Source: Amborella trichopoda
Lineage: Eukaryota; Streptophyta; Magnoliopsida; Amborellales; Amborellaceae
DNA: 64,000 bases
Direction: 5' to 3'
Assembly (NCBI RefSeq): GCF_000471905.2
Contig: NW_006499617.1
Coordinates: forward strand, 4,407,581-4,471,580
Position 1 is the stretch's first letter. Each line of letters starts with the position of its first letter. Below are positions 25,106-36,900 of this stretch, piece after piece. The notes under the pieces were generated by a model. That model did not search any database, had not been told where the DNA came from, and saw nothing but the letters and a program-made list of their open reading frames with translations. A program made the translations under genes and the position numbers.

Positions 25106-27242
25106 TTACATTGGCCGCCTTTTGTTGAGCTGATACTGCTTCTTTCTCATGTTATGTCTTCTAGGCTCCTCAACTGCAGGTTGTGTGGATGGAGCCAATA
25201 CTTCAGCAGCAGTCCGATTACTCTCACCAACTACATCTTGTCCGGCCTCTTCTTGTACAACTTCGTCATTAACTTCACGTTGTAAAATTTCCATCCTGGC
25301 TCCTATATCTTCCATGTCGACAGGCACAAACTTAGACAACATTTCAAACACATTGTTAACGCGTTGATAAACTTTAGGGTACCACTTCTGTCTGTGTCAG
25401 TGCCTCTATAACATAGTTGTACTAGCCTGAACTACACTAACCTGCAAAAACATTTTGGAGGTTAATATAAGTATATAAACTGATAGGCAAGTACAAAACT
25501 AAAGCAATTTGTAGGTTAATATATACATACCAACTGATCCTCATAACCTCGATGTCTCATTATATATTGTGGTTCATGTGCAGGAACCACCTCTTCTTCT
25601 TCTTGGTTATGAGGTTGCAAAATGTCTATTGGTGGGTTAGCTACATTATGTATGATAGGATGAGACACTCGATTGTACCAAACCTTGTACTCATCTGAAG
25701 GCAACCCATTGGTAGTATCAGATTCAATGTCTGTCATCATGTGCTCATGGCGAGACAGCCAATGATAGATTTTATCAGAATTGACATTTCGACAATCTCG
25801 CTGTCCACCTTGTTTGCTAGACCTCCTACCAACAGATGAGGGATTTCGTGGAATGCCTTGTTTAGCTCCAAATTGTCGGCAAACACGATCTGACATGTAT
25901 GGCTCAGCAATATCATCAAAGATATGAGTCGTTATGCACATTGCAATTTGGAATGTTGTATGCTTATCAACTGAAATGACCTTATCAGGCTTGAAATAGG
26001 GATTCCATATTACCTGTTATATGAAGTGCAATCACACATACGACAATCAGTCAATAAAAAAATTACAAATACTTATATATAATTGAAAGTACTGAATATC
26101 AAAGTACAAACTAACCTCATTAGGATGAAGGTTATCGAATTCTTGTCTAATGGGAGGCATCAGATTATATCGATTGCCATAATAATTCTTCGGTGGCTCC
26201 CATATTTTTGCCTTAGGCATATTTGGATAGATACTATGTGGTGTGGGCCTCATATGTATAATATGCTCATAATACCAGCACTGCATTATATCAAGATATA
26301 ATAAGTAAAAAATATTTTTCTAAGTAGTCTAAACTATTATGCTTATGTCTATACAAAAATTTAATTTTCCTATATAAGAGTGGCTAGACCACTAAAATGT
26401 CTTCGCTTGAAAGTACAAGTGTTTTCAAGGGAACGATAAAGATAGGTGAGTGCTGCAGCACCTCATGCATATCTGCCAGCTTCCTCAATATCTTCAAAGG
26501 ATTGTAAGTACCTTGTTGGCATGTTGCAACTAATGCATCAGCGAAAATGATAACGATGGTGAGGAAGAGTAGATAGGCTCGAGTATATCTGACTACTTCC
26601 ACATTGGTTGCATTAGGTGGCAATTCCCTAAAATTGGCTTCAACCATGAATGTTTTATGGTTGTCAGGTTGCCTCCAGTGGGGACTATACTTAAATTGTT
26701 TTCTATGAACTCGTGGGGATCACTGATAGGACGACATATGACAGGCTCGCCATCCACAGTCAATCCTAAAATCTCGTACACATCAAATAAAGTTGGTGTC
26801 TTCTCACCAATTTGAATGTTGTAATGGAATGAATTGGTCTCTAAACGCCACCTCTCTGCATTGGTTACAACCAAAGGATGAACAATTTAACCTGGTCGGA
26901 TGATAGATAGAGCACCCAACCCAGACACATTCACTAATTGAACTTGCTCATCGGTTAGATGCCAATCGTTCAATCAAAAAGTCTTCTCATAGATTCTAAT
27001 TTCTTGTTTTTCCTGAAATACAACAAATAGAACACATACAAGTTACAATATATATACACATTTAATTATTGAAATAAACTACAATTTATTGAAAAATAAG
27101 GAACTAATGGAAAGAGCAGATGAATATATGCATATACCTGTCCCTCCTATATGAAATATGATGAATGTTCTGGATGAAGCTGTAGCAAGCTAGGGTCCTG
27201 AGGACCTCCTAGGTACCCCGCCTCTGGATGGACACGACTCAT
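25106..27242 (-). pseudogene. Plant mobile domain (PMD) gene of MULE A, broken
   Basis: The minus-strand start at 27242 reads MSRVHPEAGYLGGPQDPSLL, then introns and stops. The PMD core follows: TDEQVQLVNVSGLGALSI and NAERWRLETNSFHYNIQIGE near 26930-26800, PTLFDVYEILGLTVDGEPV at about 26790-26740, a YTRAYLLFL block near 26570, then C-terminal RVCRQFGAKQGIPRNP near 25880-25840 and a basic tail ending NKRRPM. The PMD is found in plant MAIN/MAIL proteins and in several transposon families; its biochemical role is unsettled. Stops near 26888 and 27130 and frame changes show decay. It is convergent with the transposase gene, as in MULE B. Confidence 0.85.
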
Positions 27243-28829
27243 ATTCACTGAAATCAAGACACCAATAACTCATCATGCATTTTAAAATTGCATCATGCAT
27301 TTTCATATACAATACTCCTATAAGATAAGAATGCGATAATAAATTTACATATCGAATGAGCTCTCAAATAAATCTACTCACTAATTATTCTATCCAAAAT
27401 ATTGAAGCCAGTATGGATAGAGTTATTTATTATCTATGTACTCCTAAACCCACAAGCATTTGCAAAATGGTCAAGGTAAATAGCCACCAAACTATAAATG
27501 GAGTTACTAACACATATATCAGTAAATCATATATCACTAAATCATATATAACTAACAATGGAATGAGCATGAAGTATAAAAGGCAAAATTTTTGTTATTA
27601 TATGATAACCAAAACAATGTTCTATACTATCTCTGTACCTATTCATCTCTGTACCTATTCAAAATATATGCTATAAGAAATTTAAAGTTACAAAACCCAC
27701 ACCCATTCATTATAACTCCATTTCAGACAACTAAAAGATTGGTTCAAAGGGAAAGAAATAAAGACAACTATTGCTTTTTACTTTTATTATAACCCAAATG
27801 TTATTTACAACAAAATATAGACAACAACATCCAACAACACAGAGTAACATCTAACAATCTGTATTAAGCTACTAATTTCAAATTACAAGTCCAACATAGT
27901 AGAAGTCATACATTTTCAATGATAAATCCAACATCCGATAACAAAGGGTGCTATATTAAGCTACAGATTTCAAATTATAGATGGATTCATTTATATACAG
28001 TCACAAAACACAAACCCATTCAACTATTGAAAAACCAAACCCCCAAAACGTAAAATGAAACAAACAACATCTAAAAGCTTAAAAAAATAATACAAATGAC
28101 CCGTAAAAATCAAAATAAAGCACTGATGGGTCAAAGATTCAAAGACAAAAACAAATAGAAAGCAATATTATTATATTATGCATTTCAAATTGCAAACCCA
28201 ATATAGCATAAATTATGCAGTTTCAAATACAAAGGAAACATCCAACAACACATTTAACTATATTAAGTTATTGATTTCAAATTGCAGATGAATTCATTTA
28301 GAGTTCTAATAAAACCCCCAAATTTGTAGTTCTCAATAACCCCAAATTTTAAAAATTTTAAACGACAAATAAGAAATAAACATAACTCCATAACTCATGT
28401 ATATCATTCAAAAACTAAAAATAACCCCAAATTTACAGTTATAAAAACCCCAAATAATTACACTTCCTAAAAGACCTAACTATCACCAAACATATTGTCA
28501 TTTATGGATATGTAAAATCCATCAAATAAACCCTAAATCGACCGCTTCTGCTCAAGTGCGAAACCCTAAATCACAATCTTATACAATGTTAACTTCTAAA
28601 AATTGAACAAGAAATCAGATTTTACATACCTTCACTACAAATTTGAAATCCGCCAATTGCCCTCAAAATGCGTCAAATACAATTATGATCCATCAAAATA
28701 CTTCTATCTAGATATAAATAGCTATTGTGATTATGAGAAAGGTAAAAGAGAGTGAAAAATGGGGGGAATGACAAATACAGGGACCGGTGCAGCCCAAGAA
28801 ATAGTTCCAGTATTTTAAAATGAGCCCTG
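27243..28829. other. AT-rich left-over of MULE A between PMD gene and right TIR
   Basis: No gene on either strand. It probably contains the promoter and leader of the PMD gene. Short imperfect repeats containing CAAATTGCAGATG/CAAATTATAGATG occur between 27900 and 28300. Confidence 0.55.
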
Positions 28830-29122
28830 CAGAATTTCAATTGTTCATCAACCGAAATCACGTTTTCGGTTTTTGAACGACCGAAAACAGTAATTTTGGT
28901 TATTGAACAACCGAAACCATAGTATGAAGCTTAAACGAGTTAATCCCGTAAACAACCGAAAATACTTTGAATTCGGTTGTTGAACACCCAAAAATGGGTA
29001 AAGTCGTCTTTTATAAAAAATTACGATATAAAAGGTAAAAAACAAACATCCAGGTAATAACGAAAACTATTAGATATATCCAAAATAACGGAAAGTATAA
29101 CAGATATTAACGTAATTTTCTC
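28830..29122. repeat. MULE A right terminal inverted repeat with palindromes
   Basis: Complement of the left TIR, including the GAGAAAATTACG end and several CGGTTGTTGAACAACCGA variants between 28836 and 28995. Confidence 0.85.
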
Positions 29123-29367
29123 TTATTATTATCATCATCATCATCATCATAAAAAATTTGTATATCAAGTCACCAAAAAAATAATAAAATACGAATGTCT
29201 AATGCATGAGTTTGCCATTTTGTGGTCAAATCTGTAAAAAGAACAAAGAAAAACATAATTAGAGAGCTAATGGATCTAAAGTTTTTAAAACTTGAGGGGT
29301 ACCAGGGATTTTGGTGATCGCAATGGGCCAATGGGGATGGAAATTTCAGGGTAGAGGTTATGTTTCC

Positions 29368-29440
29368 AATTTTGTAAATTAAATATGAATATAGATTTTG
29401 AGATAATCTTAAAGAAAATTTTCCATCAAACTTATATGTT
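29368..29440 (+). repeat. Dispersed repeat family R, copy 3, right part
   Basis: Continues the family R sequence from 18587: ATATAGATTTTGAGATAATCTTAAAG matches the same place in copy 1 (about 16240-16265). It begins with the target duplication of the outer TIR element. Confidence 0.75.
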
Positions 29441-29537
29441 ACGACACGGATCGTTTGCGGTTGCGACCTTATCAAAACCAAACCCAAATTTTTTTTATAA
29501 ACAAAAAAAAGAGATATGGAAAGATAGGAAAAAGCGA

Positions 29538-29592
29538 GAGAGAGAGAGAGAGAGAGAGAATACATCAGAGGGAGGGAGGGAGGGAGGGAGGG
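29538..29592. repeat. (GA)n and (GGGA)n microsatellites
   Basis: About ten GA units, then about six GGGA units, at the upstream edge of the ALKBH9-like locus. Confidence 0.9.
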
Positions 29593-30063
29593 AGAGAGGG
29601 GAAAAGAATTAAGGAAGAGAGAGACTGAGATATGGAAAGATATGAAAAGACAAAGGAGGAGAGAGAAACTAGGGAGAGTAAGTGAGCGATGCTTACTATT
29701 TCCAGAGAGAGAGTACGCGCCTATTTCGGCGGGAATAATCTTATACGCGGGCGTTATTTGAGTGAAGTCGTCCGATTCAGATCGGACGGATGATAATGGT
29801 TATGCGGTAGATAGACCGTTCTCTCTCTATTTGTAGATGACCATCGACGCCTCGACTATTCTGTCTCTCTACAATCTCTCTGATCTTCTTTCGAGCATAT
29901 CTCTCTCTGCAATCTTCTTTCTTTCTCTGCAATCTCTCACTACAATCTCTCTTTCGAGCATAATTCTCTCTCTACAATCTCTTTGCAATCTCTCTCGTCT
30001 TCTTTCTCTCTTTCGAGCATAATTCTCTCTCCCCAATCTCTCTCATCTTCTTTCTCTCTTCGG
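29593..30063 (+). other. CT/GA-rich leader of the ALKBH9-like locus
   Basis: GA-rich then CT-rich sequence with repeated CAATCTCTCT and TTTCGAGCATA segments, typical of a plant 5' UTR. An ATG at 29837 opens a 61-codon frame, but it is out of frame with the ALKBH exon and ends at about 30022. I see no clear TATA box. Confidence 0.5.
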
Positions 30064-31533
30064 AGAATTGCTGTGAAAAGTGGGAAAGCCTTAGGGCCTC
30101 AAGACTCAAGCCAATCTTTGGCTCAGTTTATTCCCTTTCTCACTGAGGGCCTTTGCAGGAGGTTCGCGGAGATTTTGTCAGATCGTATTCGTCAGTTGGC
30201 TTCTGGTGAGTGTTTCTTTCGTTGAATTAGGGTTTTCTTTCTTTACATGCAGACAAAATTAGGGTTTGCTTCCTTTCGTTGATGTTTTTAGGGTTTGTGT
30301 TGCTGGGTTGGGTTTTGTTTCTATCTTTTCTGTGAGAATTGGTTCGTGTTTTGCTTTGAATTACGTGGTTAGGGCTTCCTTTAGAGCAGAATTGTGTTGC
30401 TTTTTCACTCTATGCCCAACTGTATTTGTTTTGGTGTAATTTGTTTTCTCTTAGATCATTGTAATCAGATTCAATTAATTGGAATTGGGTACTTGGCTTG
30501 TTTGTTTGAAAAGTGAATTGGGAATTGTTTTTTGTTTCTACTGATATAGTTAGGGTTTTTCACTGTTGCATGTTTTTACATTAGGGTAATTTGTTATTGG
30601 TTCTGGTAAGTGAACTGGAAATTGGGTTTTGTTTTGACTGATATATAGTATTATGAATAGTACTCATGAGTAGTTCTCATGAAATAGATAAAAAAAATAT
30701 AAAAACCCTAGAATTCCTAAAAAAAACTAAAAAATGCTAGAAATTAAAGGATAATTTGCCCTCCATCATTTTTTCTTTTATTTATTTTCTCGTATGTTTA
30801 AGAAGCAAATGTCGAGCTATAAATTCTTGTTTTTTTTAAACAAAAACATCGAGTGCTAAGACATTCTTTTAGGGACTACCAGATCAATCTCTGAGCTTTA
30901 ACAATGAGTTTTTAGCCTTTGGATTTCTAAAATGTGAATTATGATAGTTTTATCTGGATGCATATCGTGGTAACCGGAGCTTTTCTCTTGATGACAGTTC
31001 TGTTCAAGTTTTTTGGTTTATGCATGTTTTGCAGAATTCATCCATTTATTGAAGGATTTAGTATTTACAATCCATTTTCCTTATGACGAAGTTGGTTGAA
31101 TTTGTATTAGGAGCGGGGTGAATAAAAAGTTGGTAATATTGTTCTTATACAGTGAAAAGTTATGCTCGCCTTCAATCCTTCTTTCAGATTTTTCCTAGGT
31201 AGGAGCATTATCTGTAGTCTATAAAAAGTAATCTCACTTGTGTGTGGGTACCTTAGTTTGTGATCTTATGGGGTGTTTTTTCTGGATAATTGATTGTTAG
31301 TTATATTTTAATGGTCCTTCACAATTTTCTTCATAGTCTTCTGATGTTTATCTGCTGTTTTGGTTAATTGATTCCTTTCTTTATTTTTTATAGGGAAATT
31401 GGATCAAGATTCATTATCAAATGGACATTTTTGTGAGGATCAAAGGTACTTAGTTGCAGCTTCTTCAAGTTTAACTATGTCGGATAGGAGCTCCAATAGC
31501 TAGTCAAATGGGAACTTTAGGAAATCATACAAA

Positions 31534-31851
31534 AGCTCAACCAACACATCTGCTTCTAGGGTTCCTACACGCTCAGGAGAAGCCTCTCTCTCCTCCTTAG
31601 AAGGTAGCAACTATGGGGACCGTCGAGTTGCTCATTGGCGAGGAAAGACGCATAGAAGTAGGCAGGTTTCCCAGACAGAGGAATTTGATGAAAGCTTAAC
31701 CAACACATCTGGTTCTAGGGTTCCTATGCGTTCAGGAGAAACCTCTCTCTCCTCGTTAGAAGGTAGCAGGTATAGGGACCGTCGGGTTGCTCATGGGCGA
31801 GACATGAGGGATAGAAGTGGGCGGTTTTCCCAGACAAAGGAATTTGATGAA
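31534..31851 (+). repeat. 159-bp in-frame tandem duplication inside ALKBH9-like exon 2
   Basis: 31534-31692 and 31693-31851 are two copies of a 53-codon block (S-S/L-TNTS...EFDE), in phase with the exon. They differ at about 20 positions. The region encodes a Ser/Arg-rich, probably disordered linker between the N-terminal block and the dioxygenase domain. Confidence 0.88.
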
Positions 31852-32092
31852 TCACTCAACTCTGAAGTTCAAAAGAAGAATTCATTGATGAGAGATGAGA
31901 GAGAGTGGATTCGTTTAACCCAAGTGGCGAGGAAAAAGGACTATGTATGCTTGGAAAGGATCAATGGGAAACTGGTTAACATTGTCAAGGGACTTGAGCT
32001 GCACACTTGTGTTTTCAACGCTACTGAACAGAAGACCATTGTTGATTATGTTTACAGCCTTCCAGAGATGGGGAGGAAAAATGAACTAAGGG

Positions 32093-34137
32093 GTATGCCT
32101 CTTTCTTACTCTCTATGGTTTCGATGTTTCTGTGTGGTAGCTTAGAGTTGTATGATATATGATATGTGTAGTTCCTGGTGTTGAGTTATGTTTATCTATA
32201 TCTTTTTAATGTTGGAGCAGCTACTTCCATAGCCTTTTGTTCTTCGGCAATGTAGAGCCACAATGTACATATTGATGAATTCAGCATAAATAGACTCATG
32301 GCATATTGGTGACAGTCATCCAACAAAAGAATCTGAGATATATATAATCCTTTGAATGTATCTGACATATGTATAATCATTTGATTGTATCTTTATTTTT
32401 GTCAAAAGATTCTATGCTCCATTGGGTGCACTCCTCCATTCACTTCTTCAAATAAAACCCAATCTAGGAGTATTTTTAGGCTCCCAATTTTTGGGGTTGT
32501 AAACTCTTCAACTGAACAACCTACTTTCTTTGTATTTCTTTCTTTTTTTTTTTCATTTGATGATATTCTTAGGGAGGTCCCAAAATTTCAGATTGAAAAA
32601 TCCTCCTGAGTAGATCATTTTCCCAAGGGAACTATGTGGGCTATTATTGTTTTATCCTTTCTCAATGAACTATGCCTTGTTTGCACTTGCAACCAATGTT
32701 CACATCCCTTCACATTAGCCGTTGTTACTTATGGGCAGAAAGGGAAAATATATGATTCCAATTTTTAGGACTTCATGTTGTATTTTCTGTGCTATTTTAT
32801 AGTGTATCTACTGGGTAAATTGTTTTTCTTCATTTTATTGTGTGTGCCTGCATAGAGCATATGAGACTACAATAAGTCACCCCTCGTTCATGTCACCCAT
32901 CATGCTGTTCATTCTAGTGCTCTGTCACCCCTTGCCCTGTCTCACTGGGAAACAACAATATTACAAGCAAATGGGAGTACAAAAAGTAAATTCTTCTAGA
33001 AGATATTGTTGCACATACTTAAATGAATGGGATTCTAGTGAGTATTTGTTCATGCCTCATTTTTTTAATCCAGGTTCACCATAACTTTCCAATAAATATC
33101 CCAAGCACCCAGTGATGCCGTAATGCTTTTGTTCTTATCTCCCCCACCCCCCACCCCCCACCTATGTTTCCTTGCTCCCCATTTGTCACCACACTAGTTG
33201 CTCATAGTTTCCTCATTTGGAAGACTTGTGGAAGACACAGATGTTTTTGGTTGATTTTTATAATCATATTCTCATAGGAATCCTATGGCATCTTACTGGT
33301 ACGGTGTTTTTAAGACTTGCTGAGTTTGACTCGGACTTGGGTGAGTCACTTGGACCTGGCAGGATATCATGTTCATATGAAATCATTGGGAACTGGTCAA
33401 GTCTCAGCAGACCTAGCAAGTATTATATGGACTTTGCAGCGAACCTGGTTTCGGCCTGGTTTAAGGGCCTTGTCCACATTTAGAAACGGAGGTGCTCTGG
33501 CACTGTATTTTTCTGCCTTTCCCATGTTTTGTTGGCACCTGAAAACAGGTGTGATGACAATTAACAGGGCATCTAAATTCCTCTGGACAAATTGTCCATT
33601 CAGCATTTGTACTATCATTTGAAATGTGGAGTGTTTTCGCAGATTCACTTTGGGAAGCTGGCAAGAAATTGATGATTCATGTCAAAAAGATATATGGTTA
33701 TTGTTGGGCATTTGTCATGGTTATCTCCACTTTCTTCTAAAGGTTGATTTCGCAATGAGATTCATTTACTTCTATAACTTTGATGTATATTGTCTGATTT
33801 ACTTCTACAACTTATATTTATCTCATTAGCTTAGATCTATCAAGGATACTATCATCCAAATTTTCTGTATATTGGATTCTGGTTTCATATCCCGGAGAAT
33901 CGGTGCCATATTTCATGCTAATGCCCTGTGGAAAACCTCTGCAAGCAAAGAGAGAATTTTCATATAATACTATATTTTCAAGTCTGATTTTTGGAATTCT
34001 ATGTATGTGGCTTTTGGAAATTTTGCTTTCTGATAATTGTTTTTTCTCCTAATTTTTAGTGTTATTAATGGCTTGGCACGGTGGCCATGGTTTGTATGAT
34101 ATGTACTAAAGCCATTTAATTTTTATTTTTTTTTCAG
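32093..34137 (+). other. Long intron 2 of the ALKBH9-like locus
   Basis: About 2 kb between exons 2 and 3. It contains T-rich stretches and a C-rich run near 33142-33162. Open frames of up to about 100 codons here overlap on both strands and match no family I know. Confidence 0.5.
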
Positions 34138-36099
34138 AGTGAACTTATTCACAATCACAGAAATGGATGCATGGGAAGGGGCGTGTGACCATGCACTTTG
34201 GTTGCTGCTACAATTATGCAGTGGTAAATATATAGAATACTATATTTTAGAGAATCATCTTTTCATGAGTTAATGTTCTTCTAGATGCAATTAAGAGAAT
34301 ACTGCACATTAGAAACTTTGACATTATATGAATCTTCTTTGAACAGGATAAGAATGGAAACCCACCAGGCATCATTCGTAACGAGGAAGTGGACCCCATT
34401 CCTCCCCCCTTCAAAACAATGATCAAAACAGTGGTCAGGTAGCATGTCCTTCCTACGGATTGTATTCCCAACAGCTGCATCGTTAACATCTACGATGAAG
34501 GAGATTGTATACCACCCCATATTGACCACCATGACTTTGTCCGCCCTTTTTGCACGGTGTCATTCCTCAGTGAACGCAACATAGTTTTTGGTGCTAACCT
34601 GAAAATCGTGGGACCAGGAGATTTTGCTGGTTCATTTTCGATCCCTTTGCCTGTCGAGTATGCTTACTATTTGTTGCATTTCTTTGGAAACAATGTAGTG
34701 TGTCCTTTTTCATCTTTATTACAAGTTTTTTTGTTAATTGATTGGGTAGAAATCTAGAGTTTGCCCCCTGGCTTGTTGCCCAACAGTGAATGTCGTGCTC
34801 AGTAGGGGTGTAAAGAAATGGGAACTAGGGTTTATTTGGGGATAGGTGATGTGTTTTGGCATTGTTTTCTCTTTTTGGTGTGTAAAATATTTTTTCCTCG
34901 ACACTTAAGCTATTTGTTAGTTATGCAACTGATTATTTCTGTTCAAGATCAATACTGATTATGTGTTATTTATGTAGCTGATTATTTCCGTTCCTCATAC
35001 AGATCAGTGCTAATCTTGAATGGCAACAGTTCTGATGTGGCCAAGCACTCTGTTCCAGGTGTTCTGGCAAAGAGGTAATTTATGTCAATTCTAATTATGT
35101 GTTTTGCATCTAAAAGTTCCTCTAAAATTGCAGAAATAGGCCTTTCATGTAAATAGAAACGTGCTTTTGTCCCTTTTTTTATCTCATTTTATAAATGAAG
35201 AAACGAGAACTATATTTCAGACTGTTGGAAAACTTATGTAAAACAACATGCTTAGCAAAAAAATGCAGAATCATTAAACATACTGGGAAGAAGTTAGAAC
35301 ACAGCTAACATTGTGATGCTCCACTATTTGATTTTGAAACCTAAACTTCCGAATTCGATTGATTTGAAAAATTCTGCAAACTGTATTTAGCATCAAAACT
35401 CTTAACACTCCCAAATTTTGATTTTGCAGGATCTCAATAACTTTCAGAAAGATGGATCCCCGGAAGATCCCCAACAATTTTTCGTCTGATCCGAACCTTT
35501 ACACACTGTCTTTTGTATCATTATTTTATTGTAACCTAAGCTGACTGGCCTTTGACCATACCTTTGCCAAAGGAGTAGAAAAGGTTGGAACTTGATTGTG
35601 AAGAGGAGGGAGATTAGGAAAAAAAATTGACATCATTATTAATAGAAAAGGCAAAAAAATGCGGTTTTGATGGACTGGGGAATATGTATTGTCATAGTAA
35701 CAAAGAAAGTGCTAACCATTAGCCACAATGAAGGAAAATAATTAATGGCATTAGGAAATTATTTTATTTCCACTAGTCATGCATTATAGACTTGGGGTGG
35801 GATGTTACTCTAGAAATGAGCTCCTGTGATCTGATTAGCTTGTGGATGATAGAGGATCCAAAGTTTTCTTTAAAGGACGGAGAAAGTGTTGTGGTCCCTA
35901 TATTGAGAAGGGGTTTTCTTGGTTTCCAGAAGCTGGCTTCCATTGCATATTTGTCTTTATGAATTGTGGCTGGTGATTTTTTCTGTGTGGTATGAGAAGC
36001 GTCGCACCGTCTGCCACTGACTCGCATCTCGTGAGGTCTCCACGGGATGAAACTGGAAGGTTTCTTAGATCTCATAGGACAAAAGGGGGATTCTAAGGT

Positions 36100-36900
36100 G
36101 CATGGAATGGATGAATGACTACTGCTTAGGCATCAAGAGCAGAGTACGGATGCGGGTCATTGGTGAGAAAACATACTTTCGGAAGGGCCTATGTTTGGGC
36201 TACGCTACATTAAAAGAAGAACACTCTATGCTAACCATGGTGGCTTCAAGGCCTGATGTTACGGTGGCAGATGTGGTGGAAGAGCAGGGCTGCAAGCTAT
36301 ATTTGAATCCCTTGCTTCAGAAGGGCATCAAAGGACGATGAAATAGAGGTATGTCAAAAGCTATAACATGAGCTCCACTGATTATTTTCTTGCAATAAAA
36401 AGATGGACTGATTTGGATTCCATTAGTAAAGGTGTCCTTTGTAGTGATATTCATGTATATAGCTTATTGGCATCATGCACAGAGGAGATTCTGTCACAGC
36501 CAATGTGGTCCACCCATTCCCTCTAAAAACAAAGGCCCTTGGATGACCTGTCGTGTCAAACAAAATCTTGACAGTGGACAACCTAAGAAAGAAAGGGATG
36601 CTGAATTTCAAACGTATGCTTATTTATATGCAAGGAAGCAATGGGATCAGTAAGTCTAAGTCATCTATTTTGCCTGGATCCTCTGCAACAATTACTTGGT
36701 CTTTTGCATTAAGCCTATGTTATTTCAAATGGGTATCGGCAGCCTCGGTGGAGTCCCTCTTGAGTTAGTTTCACTTATTGTATGGAGACTGAAATTTTTT
36801 GTGATTGTGAGGCTTATATGGCTTGAAAGGAACAACATGATGCTTAGGATCAAAACGAGGAGGTGGAAGATATAAAGGACAACACAACTTATATGCCATA
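36100..36900 (+). mobile_element. Second LINE remnant (C-terminal region)
   Basis: Fragments in shifting frames match the part of plant LINE polyproteins after the reverse transcriptase: CLGYATLKEEHSMLTMVASR then VTVADVVEEQG (about 36187-36290), KILTVDNLRKKGML (about 36556-36600, the zf-RVT start), a WSFALSLCYFKWVSAASVESLL block (about 36700-36765) and VRLIWLERNNMMLRI (about 36808-36850). No reverse transcriptase part is recognisable just upstream. It lies just downstream of the ALKBH9-like locus. Confidence 0.65.

Larger units (their letters stand above)
19148..29122 (+). mobile_element. MULE A: Mutator-like element with transposase and PMD gene
   Basis: The ends are long terminal inverted repeats: 19148 onward and the complement of 29122 both read GA(A/G)AAAATTA(T/C)GTTAATATC, then CCGTTATTACCTGGATGT and GACGACTTTACCC. 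Perfect 9-bp target duplications TTATTATTA flank it at 19139-19147 and 29123-29131; the target is a TTA-rich tract, so part of that match is low complexity. It contains a MuDR-type transposase gene on the plus strand, a convergent PMD gene on the minus strand, palindrome arrays near both ends and in the middle, and a deleted LTR element. Both genes are broken, so this copy cannot move by itself. Confidence 0.9.
18588..29367. mobile_element. Non-autonomous TIR element (Mutator-type?), interrupted by MULE A
   Basis: About 200 bp at 18588-18790 matches the reverse complement of about 29220-29367: both arms read inward through GGAAA-ATAAC, CCCTGAAATTTCCATCCC-like, CCTCAAGTTT and TAATTATG-TTCTTTGTT. 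It is flanked by AATTTTATA (18579-18587) and AATTTTGTA (29368-29376), a 9-bp target duplication with one mismatch, as Mutator-type elements make. Without MULE A it would be about 0.8 kb and carries no gene. The left end has a later 35-bp tandem duplication (18573-18607, 18608-18642) that includes flanking bases. Confidence 0.75.
30067..35544 (+). pseudogene. ALKBH9-type RNA N6-methyladenosine demethylase, pseudogene with intact catalytic residues
   Basis: Six exons can be drawn with good splice sites and phases: up to 30205, 31394-32092, 34138-34223, 34347-34657, 35003-35074 and 35430-35544. Exon 1 has the family N-terminal block FLTEGLCRRFAEILSDRIRQL. Exons 4-6 have the 2-oxoglutarate/Fe(II) dioxygenase fold: iron ligands in HIDHHDF and AKHSVPG, and the cosubstrate arginine region RISITFRKM. 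Family members remove m6A from RNA. Three stops interrupt the frame: TAG at 31501, TGA at 34140 (Arg in the family) and TAG at 34440 (Trp in the family, just before HVLP). No ATG lies in frame with exon 1 back to a stop at 29881; ATT at 30067 stands where MAVKSGK would begin. Sequencing error is an alternative. Confidence 0.85.

Noticed and set aside
29170-29565. 131-codon minus-strand frame
   Set aside because: It crosses the TIR element end, the family R fragment and a (GA)n tract, so it cannot be one gene.
29837-30022. ATG frame in the CT-rich leader of the ALKBH9-like locus
   Set aside because: Out of frame with the ALKBH exon and composed of CT repeats; at most an upstream ORF.
33397-33648. 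Overlapping frames on both strands in ALKBH9-like intron 2
   Set aside because: They mirror each other on opposite strands without conserved motifs.
35773-36075. 100-codon minus-strand frame
   Set aside because: No recognised motif; it lies between the ALKBH9-like locus and plus-strand LINE debris.
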